A DNA stretch of 17,233 bases, taken from NCBI GenBank assembly GCA_934636305.1, contig CAKUAM010000042.1, forward strand, positions 1-17,233. Direction: 5' to 3'. A program made the translations under genes and the position numbers. The stretch is from an uncultured Oscillospiraceae bacterium (GTDB lineage Bacteria > Bacillota > Clostridia > Oscillospirales > Oscillospiraceae). Positions 1 to 5,375 of the stretch are shown here, one piece after another. Each line of letters opens with the position of its first letter. Position 1 is the first letter of the stretch. The notes beneath the pieces were generated by a model. The model searched no databases, was not told where the DNA came from, and saw only the letters and a list, made by a program, of their open reading frames with translations.

Positions 1-622
1 TGCAGACGACCATGCCGGCCGGGCCGACGTTCTTCTGCACGCCTGCGTAGATCATGCCGTAGTCAGAGACGTTGCACGGCTGGGACAGGAACATGGAGGA
101 CTGATCGGAGACAAGCACATGGCCCTTGGTGTTGGGCAGCTTGTTCCACGTCACGCCGTGGATCGTTTCATTCTCGCAGATATAGACGTAGTCGGCATCA
201 TCGGGAATGTCCAGATCGGAGCAATCGGGTACATAGGTATAGTTTTTATCCTTGGAGGAGGCGGCAACGATGACCTCGCCGACCTTCTTTGCCTCGGCAA
301 TGGCCTTTTTGGACCAGGCACCGGTCTCAATGTAGACGGCCTTGCCGTTCTTCATGAGATTCATCGGAATCATCGAGAACTGCAGCGTGGCGCCGCCCTG
401 GATGAACAGGACCTTATAGTTGTCGGGGATGCCCATCAGGTCACGCAGATCCTGCTCGGCATCGTCAATGATCTTCTGGAACACAGGGGAGCGATGGCTC
501 ATTTCCATGACGCACATGCCGCTGCCGCGGTAGTTCATCATTTCATCGCGGATTTCCTCCAGAACGGGTTCCGGCATCATGGCGGGACCTGCGGAGAAGT
601 TGAATGTACGACCGTATTTCAT
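1..622 (-). CDS. serC: Phosphoserine aminotransferase (SerC), 3' end cut by window edge
   Basis: PLP-dependent enzyme of serine synthesis that converts 3-phosphohydroxypyruvate plus glutamate to O-phosphoserine plus 2-oxoglutarate (EC 2.6.1.52), cytosolic. The visible 207 residues begin MKYGRTFNFSAGPAMMPEPV and hold family landmarks: the N-terminal FSAGPA, the SHR motif near residues 42-44 (substrate phosphate and carboxylate binding), the GG pair at 76-77, Trp103 in the position that stacks on PLP, Asp173 in VSDQSS, and the PLP-binding lysine Lys197 in AGVQKNVGPAG. About 360 residues is usual for the family, so roughly 150 residues lie outside the window. The start is the ATG at 622, with an AGGAGG ribosome site at 631-636. 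It lies downstream of the spoIIID remnant but has its own promoter. No serA is visible here. Confidence 0.96.
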   Translation of the reverse strand, partial: MKYGRTFNFSAGPAMMPEPVLEEIRDEMMNYRGSGMCVMEMSHRSPVFQKIIDDAEQDLRDLMGIPDNYKVLFIQGGATLQFSMIPMNLMKNGKAVYIETGAWSKKAIAEAKKVGEVIVAASSKDKNYTYVPDCSDLDIPDDADYVYICENETIHGVTWNKLPNTKGHVLVSDQSSMFLSQPCNVSDYGMIYAGVQKNVGPAGMVVC

Positions 623-678
623 GATACTTGCCTCCTGAAAACTTGTGTTGTTGTTGCCTGGTGTTGTTTCCTGTCCTC

Positions 679-707
679 AGTATATACCTTCCGTATGTAA
701 GAATCAA
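679..707 (-). promoter_or_regulatory. Sigma-A-type promoter of serC
   Basis: On the minus strand a -35 TTGATT (702-707) and a -10 TATACT (679-684) are separated by exactly 17 bases. The predicted start is near 672, which gives a leader of about 50 nt before the serC ATG. No T-box or other riboswitch was recognised in this short leader. Confidence 0.7.
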
Positions 708-761
708 GCTGTTTTCTAAAAAATTTTTGCTGAAACTCATAAATTTTTAGCTATGTGCACA

Positions 762-801
762 AAAAATTCGGGCCTCCCTCCAAAATTCGGAGAAATGCCC
801 G
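762..801 (-). terminator. Rho-independent terminator of the spoIIID remnant
   Basis: Minus-strand hairpin with outer stem CGGGC/GCCCG (769-773 and 797-801) and an inner CTCC/GGAG pairing, followed by a T-run (A-run at 762-767 on the plus strand). It begins 17 bases after the stop codon of the SpoIIID fragment, so the remnant still has its original 3' end. Confidence 0.7.
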
Positions 802-817
802 TTCAAAAGTATCAAAA

Positions 818-955
818 TCAATAACCCTTATATTTTTTTCTTGTGGCCAGCCCGCCGCGGATATGCCGTTCCGCCTTGTTCAGATTGAGAATTTCCCGCA
901 CCTGCAGAAACAGTGCGCGGTTAATCCTCGGCAGCCGCTCGGAAAGGTCTTTATG
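818..955 (-). pseudogene. spoIIID: 3' half of spoIIID (sporulation transcription factor), interrupted at its 5' side
   Basis: The frame encodes 45 residues beginning HKDLSERLPRIN and ending with ERHIRGGLATRKKYKGY, then TGA. This matches the C-terminal half of SpoIIID, a mother-cell DNA-binding protein of about 85-95 residues, whose family sequence runs STVHKDL-ERLP-IN then RH-RGG-AT-KY. The N-terminal helix-turn-helix half is absent. Upstream of the His codon (953-955) the sequence becomes the 3' end of the recombinase gene in another frame, and only Ser-Thr just before the junction still resembles SpoIIID; the Val before His is missing. I see no ribosome site, so it cannot be made as a normal protein from here. 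The fragment is undamaged up to its terminator, which suggests a recent or reversible interruption rather than decay. The family match is from memory of SpoIIID sequences, not a search. Confidence 0.82.
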
Positions 956-2486
956 TGTGGAGGTCTGGAACCAGAACGGTTTCGTCCAGCCCGAGCCTGT
1001 CCAGCACGCGCAGGTAAATATCCACATTCCCGTCCTTGTCCACCGTGATTTTGTCCACAATGCGCCGAAGCTGCGCGTTCGTCATCTGCCGCACGTCCGT
1101 CACATCCTCCAGTGTCCGGAATGTCTGGTGCAGCAGGCTGTCCAGCACGTCGGCGCGCGTCAGATTATTCGTGACCAGCTTGAGCTCTCCCTCCAGCTGC
1201 TCCGTGCACTTTTTGATTGCGTCGAGCTTTTGCCGTAGCTCCTCCTTCGTGACAAGCTCCTCCGCGTACATATCCAGATATTTCTGCCGCGTTTTCTGAT
1301 GCTTTGCAAGCTGCGCGCGCAGGTCCTTCTCCTGCCGCATATTATCGTCCCTGGAGTGGTAGAGCTTTTTGAACTTTTCCACGATGCTTTGGATGACTAC
1401 ATCTTTTTCACGCAGCAAAGACGCAAAATACGCTTGCAGCGTGTCGATAAGCTCGTCCTCGTCAATGGACACCGCATTCGGGCAGGCATCCACGCCCTTT
1501 CCGTTCCGCCCGGAGCACACCCAGCGGACGTAGGTGTTTTTATAACTGCGCACGGTCCTGCGGAACGACCACCCGCACTCTTTGCAGCGGATAATCGTGG
1601 AAAACAGATGCTGGTTGCTCTGCCGCTGCTTGTCCGTCTTGAACGCCTTTCCGCGCGCGGACATGATGTCCTGTGCCCGGTCAAATGACTCCTGTGAGAT
1701 GATGCGGAAGTCCTCACGCTCCACGACCATCCAGTCATCCTCGTCCCGGCTCTTGCGCTTGCTGGTCAGGAAGTCCTCGATTTCCTCCTTTCCATTGATG
1801 ACCTTGCCCGTGTAGAGCGGGTTCGTCAGGATGCGCTTCACGCCGTTCTGATTCCACTCCGCATCGCGCTTCGTCCGCAGTCCCCGCTCGTTCAGAAATG
1901 CCGCGATTTTGTTTGTACCGTAGCCCTCGTCAACATACCAGCGGAAAATCTGCCGAACGACCTCTGCTTCCGCTTCGTTGATACAAAGATTAAAATAGTC
2001 GCCCTTGGTCTTGTCATAGCCATAAACAAGGTTTGGCACACGCCCCTTTTCAGCGTTCATTTTCTTGCCGAATTTGACGCGCTTGGAGGTGTTTGCGCTC
2101 TCCTCCTGCGCCAGCGCGCCAAATACCGTGAGCACAAATTCGCTGTCGCCCATGCTCTTCATGTTCGCGGTCAGAAACTGCGTTTCAATGCCAAGCGCTT
2201 TCAGCTTGCGGACGCTTTCCAGCAAATCAACGGTGTTTCTCGCAAAACGGGAAATATCCTTGACCAGCACCTGCTCAAACAGTCCGCGCTCCGCGTCTGC
2301 CATCATACGCAGAAACTCCGCGCGCTTTTTGATTTTTGTACCGGAAATGCCCTCGTCCGCATAAATGCGCACCAGCGTATCTCCGCTTTTCTGCGCATAT
2401 TCATAGAAAAATTTTTTCTGCGCCTCCAGACTGTTGAGCTGGTCGGTCTTATCCGTGGAAACGCGACAATATGCGGCAATTCTCAT
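951..2486 (-). CDS. Large serine recombinase (SpoIVCA/phage integrase type)
   Basis: A 511-aa site-specific recombinase that would cut and religate DNA through a serine nucleophile, as in phage or skin-element integration and excision. Residues 1-145 are the resolvase domain, with YCRVSTD (Ser10 nucleophile, Arg8) and KDISRFARN (Arg80, Arg83). Residues about 150-280 fit the recombinase DNA-binding domain. Cys301, Cys304, Cys324 and Cys335 form a zinc ribbon, and a charged heptad-like stretch at about 365-440 is a likely coiled coil. All parts are present and the length is usual. I chose the ATG at 2486, which has AAGGGG about 8 bases upstream; the in-frame GTG nine bases earlier has no room for a ribosome site. 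The TAA stop (951-953) lies within the first codons of the spoIIID remnant, so the gene end is formed at the integration junction. It is probably the recombinase that made this junction. Confidence 0.95.
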   Translation of the reverse strand: MRIAAYCRVSTDKTDQLNSLEAQKKFFYEYAQKSGDTLVRIYADEGISGTKIKKRAEFLRMMADAERGLFEQVLVKDISRFARNTVDLLESVRKLKALGIETQFLTANMKSMGDSEFVLTVFGALAQEESANTSKRVKFGKKMNAEKGRVPNLVYGYDKTKGDYFNLCINEAEAEVVRQIFRWYVDEGYGTNKIAAFLNERGLRTKRDAEWNQNGVKRILTNPLYTGKVINGKEEIEDFLTSKRKSRDEDDWMVVEREDFRIISQESFDRAQDIMSARGKAFKTDKQRQSNQHLFSTIIRCKECGWSFRRTVRSYKNTYVRWVCSGRNGKGVDACPNAVSIDEDELIDTLQAYFASLLREKDVVIQSIVEKFKKLYHSRDDNMRQEKDLRAQLAKHQKTRQKYLDMYAEELVTKEELRQKLDAIKKCTEQLEGELKLVTNNLTRADVLDSLLHQTFRTLEDVTDVRQMTNAQLRRIVDKITVDKDGNVDIYLRVLDRLGLDETVLVPDLHT

Positions 2487-2515
2487 GCTTTGCACCCCTT
2501 TTCTGGAATATCTCC

Positions 2516-2560
2516 AGTATCACATGGCGGCGCTCGTTTGTCATTGAAGCTGTGCTTCAA
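2516..2560 (-). promoter_or_regulatory. Promoter and palindrome upstream of the large serine recombinase
   Basis: Minus strand: -35 ATGACA (2539-2544), 17 bases, -10 GATACT (2516-2521) with an extended TG one base upstream. The predicted start is near 2509, about 23 bases before the ATG. A perfect palindrome TTGAAGC-tgt-GCTTCAA (2544-2560) abuts the -35 and could be an operator. A weaker CTGGA/TCCAG repeat overlaps the -10. The promoter follows directly after the terminator of the small upstream gene. Confidence 0.5.
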
Positions 2561-2604
2561 AAATATACAAAATTCGCCCGGCTGCACCTGAAATGCAGCC
2601 GGGC
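2560..2604 (-). terminator. Rho-independent terminator of the 60-aa gene
   Basis: An 11-bp perfect stem GCCCGGCTGCA (2576-2586) with TGCAGCCGGGC (2594-2604) and a 7-base loop. On the minus strand it is followed by a T-rich tail running to about 2560. It starts 7 bases after the stop codon of the 60-aa gene and separates it from the recombinase promoter. Confidence 0.85.
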
Positions 2605-2610
2605 AATGTG

Positions 2611-2793
2611 TCAGACGGCTTCCGATATTTTGTGATACTCCTGTGTGCCTTCTGGACTCTCATAGGCTTTTTGAAGCGCGGCGTCGATTTTCTTCTGGTC
2701 AACCTCCAGAAAGAGCTTCAGCAGGAAGTCGGCAGTTTTGGTAGGGGGATTCGGGTTGTGGAACGTATAGTGCAGCGTCTGCTTCTTCGCCAT
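2611..2793 (-). CDS. Small conserved recombinase-associated protein (function unknown)
   Basis: A 60-aa protein beginning MAKKQTLHYTFHNPNPPTKT, then a Leu/Lys-rich amphipathic stretch (ADFLLKLFLEVDQKKIDAAL), with a polar C-terminus. Small proteins with this TFHNPN...L-K--EV---K pattern recur beside large serine recombinases in Clostridia. That link is from memory, and no function is established to my knowledge. I chose the ATG at 2793 because GGGGG lies 10 bases upstream; the ATG at 2820 that opens the frame has no ribosome site. No membrane segment or signal peptide is visible. It could be an accessory or regulatory factor for the neighbouring recombinase, but only proximity supports that. 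It has its own terminator, so the two genes are probably separate transcripts. Confidence 0.7.
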   Translation of the reverse strand: MAKKQTLHYTFHNPNPPTKTADFLLKLFLEVDQKKIDAALQKAYESPEGTQEYHKISEAV

Positions 2794-2875
2794 CGCAGCC
2801 GAACCCCCTTTCTGCTCCATCGTATGAACTTGTCAGCTGGCGCTAGAACGTTTTTCTTGCACCGAAAAACGGCAT

Positions 2876-2906
2876 AAAAAATTGCCAGGCACAACGCGTG
2901 CCCGGC
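2876..2906 (-). terminator. Terminator-like hairpin
   Basis: On the minus strand GCCGGGCAC-GCGTT-GTGCCTGGC pairs over 9 bp with one G:U, then AATTTTTT. The G:U pairs only in minus-strand RNA, which supports that direction. It would end a transcript coming from the gap or from the tyrosine recombinase gene, or act as an attenuator ahead of the 60-aa gene. Confidence 0.65.
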
Positions 2907-3155
2907 GAAAAATCTCATAATTTATGCAGTTAAATCTTTTCCACGCTAAGTGTATCGCATTTTCTTGTGGAAAGCAATTTTTATTTTCTTTTATTTCGCT
3001 ATTTTGGCAGGAGTTTTTGAATTAGCTAACTGCCAGCGAAATTGCAACACCGTGAATGTTTGATTTTCTCCTAATTTCGTTTGAAACGAAGTCGTTTCCG
3101 TGTGAAATGATTTGAAAATATGTTTTAGTCATTTCCGGTGTGCGGTAACATAGAA

Positions 3156-3182
3156 AGGCAGGACTCCGCATAAGTCCTGCCT
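3156..3182 (-). terminator. Strong hairpin, probable terminator downstream of the tyrosine recombinase
   Basis: Perfect 10-bp stem AGGCAGGACT (3156-3165) / AGTCCTGCCT (3173-3182) with a 7-base loop. On the minus strand it is followed by TTCTATGTT, a short T-rich tail, which suggests termination of leftward transcription from the recombinase gene 230 bases away. Confidence 0.55.
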
Positions 3183-3370
3183 AAAACCAGTCAATTTATC
3201 ATTCTGCATTTTAAAAATATCACACGCGCGTCTGGATTGCAATTATTTTTTTATTTTTAATCATTTCTCAAATTTTTTTTTGTAATTTCACATAACCGGC
3301 ATTTCACGTTCTCTGCTGCATATTTCGCCAGTTAAGCACTCCAACACTAGCATTTGCGACTGTAGAGCTG

Positions 3371-3396
3371 AGCAATGTGTTCCACTGCACATTGCT
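3371..3396. repeat. 9-bp inverted repeat just after the tyrosine recombinase stop
   Basis: AGCAATGTG (3371-3379) and CACATTGCT (3388-3396) around an 8-base spacer, 16 bases past the stop codon at 3413-3415. There is no T-run, so it is not a standard terminator. It could be an mRNA 3' stabiliser or an arm site for the recombinase. Confidence 0.5.
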
Positions 3397-3412
3397 TGGT
3401 TCTACTATATCT

Positions 3413-4408
3413 TTAGATGGCAAGCAAGTAATTCGCTACGGTCACGTCATGCCTCCAGTGGCTCAAATGGAAAATCGAAACCGCCAGCAGTGCTAAACGG
3501 TCATATTGCAACGGAAGTCCGTGCTTTTTGGCAAGTTTGCGATTATTTCCGCGCAAGACATAGTTCCCGGTGACTTTCATATCGCTCCACCGTTTTGCCC
3601 TGTAACCATTTTCTTTGCGAGTATCATCATCATGTTCCCATGTATGACGAATTTCGGTGATAAGCTGCTCGCGATACCCCGGCGTGTTTTCAATTTTATC
3701 CAAGTAATAGCGATACATTTGCTGCGCCCGTAAGGCGCGAAGATGGTGCAGGTTAATTTTGTTATTCATTTCATCTTTCGAAAACAGATGATTTGTATCT
3801 GCTGGATTGCCATAAACGGCTTTTATAGCCGGCAGTTCCTCCGGCAATATACGTTGGAGTTGACGTTTTCCGCCCTTGCCCTTTTTTACGCGTATACACC
3901 AGTTACCAAAGTCATCTGTGACAAGGTCATCTGGAGCTAGATGTAAATACTCCGCTCTGCGTATTCCGACGATGCGAGCAAAATCGTATAACCGTGGTGA
4001 TGCTTCCCGGCTAGAATCTGTCCGGCTGTCTACGGCTTTCATACCGCGTGACCGAGTATTTTCCGCTACGACTCGTATGGGCTTCTGAATGTCTGCCAAG
4101 GGTACGCCGCAAATGCGGCAAATACCAGTCAAGTATGTATGAATCGTCGATGGCGACCTGCCTTGCGTGACGAGGAAATCTGCGTAATCTTGAACGTGTG
4201 TACTGCATTCTTCTAACATACGACAGCCGTATTGCTCCTTACACCAACTCGCAAACTTGATTGCATGATTGCGGTACTGCTTCTCAGTTTGCGTCAGCAT
4301 CGGAACATTCGCTTTTTCTAAGCGCACCAACTCGACTTCTTTTATCTGATATTTCAAATTCTTGTATTTTTGCTTCTTCGGGTGTAACTTTCTGTTTTTC
4401 TTGCTCAT
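3413..4408 (-). CDS. Tyrosine recombinase / phage-type integrase
   Basis: A 331-aa site-specific recombinase. Residues about 40-100 fit the SAM-like core-binding domain (KQYRNHAIKFASWCKEQYG, then a STIHTYL helix). The catalytic domain shows GIRRAEYLHL with Arg150, a Lys-rich beta turn (KKGKGGKR, about 175-182), LHHLRALRAQ with His221 and Arg224, and LSHWRHDVTVANYL with His317 and nucleophile Tyr327. The full R-K-H-R-H-Y set therefore appears intact. The spacing between Arg224 and His317 is unusually long. The basic N-terminus (SKKNRKLHPKKQKYK) is typical of an arm-binding tail. The start ATG at 4408 has AAGGTGG about 10 bases upstream. Codon use is more AT-rich than in the surface genes to the right, consistent with horizontal acquisition. 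Its target is unknown; a stand-alone element or the nearby invertible segment are both possible. Confidence 0.9.
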   Translation of the reverse strand: MSKKNRKLHPKKQKYKNLKYQIKEVELVRLEKANVPMLTQTEKQYRNHAIKFASWCKEQYGCRMLEECSTHVQDYADFLVTQGRSPSTIHTYLTGICRICGVPLADIQKPIRVVAENTRSRGMKAVDSRTDSSREASPRLYDFARIVGIRRAEYLHLAPDDLVTDDFGNWCIRVKKGKGGKRQLQRILPEELPAIKAVYGNPADTNHLFSKDEMNNKINLHHLRALRAQQMYRYYLDKIENTPGYREQLITEIRHTWEHDDDTRKENGYRAKRWSDMKVTGNYVLRGNNRKLAKKHGLPLQYDRLALLAVSIFHLSHWRHDVTVANYLLAI

Positions 4409-4428
4409 ATATAAAAAACCACCTTTTC

Positions 4429-4450
4429 AAAAAATCGGCACGATGTGCCG
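4429..4450 (-). terminator. Terminator-like hairpin in the leader of the tyrosine recombinase
   Basis: Minus strand CGGCAC-ATC-GTGCCG (4436-4450) followed by ATTTTTT. It lies only about 20 bases upstream of the start codon, just before the ribosome site. A transcript from the right must read through it, so it may act as an attenuator. Confidence 0.55.
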
Positions 4451-4763
4451 CCAGCTCGAAACGAGCGAGTTAAATTCAACGTGGACTTTTGGTCGGTGCC
4501 CATTAACCAAGTCTAACAGCTTGCTAAAGGTTGTTAGGCTGCCGGTTTTGTTCGGTTCACTGGTTATTTTCCCATCGAATGATGGGCAAATAACCAGTTC
4601 ACATAGCATTCTTTGTAGAAAAGAATTATTTCATTGATAGGGGTCTACCGGCGGAGGCCCCTATATTTCGCGAGAATTCATTGCAGCTGTAGAGTTCCCT
4701 CACATCCGCCGCTGCGGTGCGGATGTGCCCCGGGGATAGATTTGTGTAAATTGTCAGGTTGTG
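4451..4763. other. Structured leader region with four inverted repeats, no supported gene
   Basis: About 310 bases without a supported gene. On the minus strand the order is: a 9-bp stem at 4701-4727 (CACATCCGC/GCGGATGTG), a 7-bp stem at 4637-4664 (ATAGGGG/CCCCTAT with an inner CT/AG pair), an 18-bp inverted repeat at 4559-4598, and a 10-base imperfect repeat (GTCTAACAGC with GTTGTTAGGC, about 4511-4540). This density of stems suggests a long structured RNA leader for the tyrosine recombinase or part of an element end. I do not recognise a known RNA family. Confidence 0.5.
4559..4598. repeat. 40-base inverted repeat (18-bp arms)
   Basis: Arms 4559-4576 and 4581-4598 pair over 18 positions with one mismatch (4570/4587) around the loop GAAT. 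GTTCAC is also found as a direct repeat partly overlapping both ends. No T-run follows on either strand, so a simple terminator is unlikely. A protein-binding palindrome or recombination site is possible. Confidence 0.6.
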
Positions 4764-4880
4764 TTATTCTTCTGCAAACACAGCGTAAGCAGGGACGGTT
4801 AAGTTCCTAAACACATACGCGCATGCGGCGCGGCTCGGTTTTAACGTCCACCGAGCAGGACGGGGAGGTACTTGATTCAT
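4764..4880 (-). CDS. Candidate 38-aa small protein or leader peptide
   Basis: An ORF of 38 codons starting MNQVPPRPARWTLKPSRAAC and ending AVFAEE, then TAA. The ATG at 4880 has GAGG 8 bases upstream, a properly spaced ribosome site. The peptide has a basic, proline-rich first half and a more hydrophobic second half. I do not recognise a family with certainty. Stem-loops follow it, and a pair of mutually exclusive hairpins (4833-4862) lies within it. It could be a leader peptide for the structured region ahead of the tyrosine recombinase, an independent small protein, or a chance ORF. Confidence 0.4.
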   Translation of the reverse strand: MNQVPPRPARWTLKPSRAACAYVFRNLTVPAYAVFAEE

Positions 4881-4997
4881 CTCTCAGACCTCAATTCCTA
4901 ACAGGAGCAGAGCCAGACAATATCACACGTTGCGGATGGTTTGGTTTTGAAAAAGGTAATTCGTTTTTTTTCGTGGAGAAAATGCTATCTATATGAA

Positions 4998-5033
4998 AAG
5001 AGCGTAAGAGAATCGATTTTCTCCTACGCTCTT
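4998..5033 (-). terminator. Second tandem hairpin, terminator-like
   Basis: Arms of 15 bases (4998-5012 and 5019-5033), 14 identical as an inverted repeat, with a 6-base loop. The single non-Watson-Crick position is a G:U only in minus-strand RNA. On that strand TTCAT follows the arm's own CTCTT, a weak tail. It is probably a backup to the hairpin at 5057-5085. Confidence 0.5.
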
Positions 5034-5049
5034 GAATTGTTATCTCATT

Positions 5050-5180
5050 AAAACAAGCAGCTTCCCAGAAATCGGAAAGCTGCTCAAGAATTTATTATCG
5101 GTTAATCGGTTAAAGAATATAGCAAAGCCTAGCTCTGCGGGAAGAAACGAAGACGGTTTTTGTCAAAATAGGAACTCTAT
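5050..5180 (-). ncRNA. Candidate small RNA between a strong promoter and a terminator
   Basis: The promoter TTGACA-16-TACAAT (5187-5214) and the terminator at 5052-5085 define a possible transcript of about 120-130 nt with no credible ORF. No known RNA family was recognised. The alternative is a leader whose read-through transcript continues to the 38-aa ORF and the tyrosine recombinase. It rests on signals only. Confidence 0.35.
5052..5085 (-). terminator. Rho-independent terminator
   Basis: Minus-strand AGCAGCTTTCC / GGGAAGCTGCT (arms 5075-5085 and 5057-5067, one G:U) with a 7-base loop, followed by TGTTTTAATG. It lies about 95-125 bases downstream of the promoter at 5187-5214. Confidence 0.7.
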
Positions 5181-5186
5181 ACTTTT

Positions 5187-5214
5187 ATTGTACGTGCGAT
5201 GAAGCAAATGTCAA
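5187..5214 (-). promoter_or_regulatory. Strong sigma-A-type promoter
   Basis: Minus strand -35 TTGACA (5209-5214, perfect consensus) and -10 TACAAT (5187-5192, five of six) with 16-base spacing. It starts right after the terminator of the surface operon and points left towards the tandem terminators and the recombinase leader. Confidence 0.65.
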
Positions 5215-5275
5215 CCTTTTTACGTTTAGGGGTATCAACGTTCTCAGATATTACGCTTACACACAGTCATCAGAG

Positions 5276-5319
5276 AAAGCCCATCCCCGCACCGGAAGAC
5301 CGGTGAAGGGATGGGCTTT
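5276..5319 (-). terminator. Main terminator of the surface-complex operon
   Basis: A perfect 12-bp outer stem AAAGCCCATCCC (5276-5287) / GGGATGGGCTTT (5308-5319) and an inner perfect 6-bp stem CACCGG/CCGGTG around AAGA. Beyond it CACACAG and CTGTGTG pair again. It lies about 57 bases after the anchor gene's stop codon. The near symmetry could let it act in both directions. Confidence 0.85.
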
Positions 5320-5375
5320 GCTGTGTGACTTTGTGCTGCCGCTATGATGCGTTCTTCAGCAGCAATTGTTGTAAT

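Larger units (their letters stand above)
2794..3412. other. AT-rich non-coding gap with several stem-loops
   Basis: No convincing gene on either strand; the base composition is clearly more AT-rich than the neighbouring genes. It holds a minus-strand terminator-like hairpin (2876-2906), a weak minus-strand promoter candidate TTGCTT-17-TACACT (2949-2977), a 15-base palindrome centred on 3083 (TTCGTTTGAAACGAA), a strong 10-bp hairpin (3156-3182) and a 9-bp hairpin (3371-3396). This would suit the regulatory or attachment region of a mobile element. I do not recognise a known RNA. Confidence 0.6.
4881..5275. other. Intergenic region with a promoter and two tandem terminators
   Basis: No gene of normal size is visible. 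Besides the promoter (5187-5214) and hairpins listed separately, it contains an 8-base tandem repeat ATCGGTTA near 5098-5113 and AT-rich sequence around 4950-4990. It separates the end of the surface operon from the tyrosine recombinase region. Confidence 0.5.

Noticed and set aside
119..700. 193-codon plus-strand frame at the left end
   Set aside because: It is antisense to serC, whose minus-strand reading gives full PLP-enzyme motifs, promoter and ribosome site.
818..1060. 80-codon frame read as a complete small protein
   Set aside because: Only the part from 955 down is SpoIIID; the rest is out-of-frame recombinase sequence, and the ATG at 1060 has no ribosome site.
4427..4609. 60-codon minus-strand ORF ahead of the tyrosine recombinase
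   Set aside because: It runs through the 18-bp inverted repeat and ends inside a terminator hairpin, has only a weak ribosome site and no recognisable motif; it is better explained as structured leader.
4833..4862. H-type pseudoknot from interleaved stems
   Set aside because: Both connecting loops would be one base long, too short to cross a 6-bp stem; mutually exclusive hairpins are more realistic.
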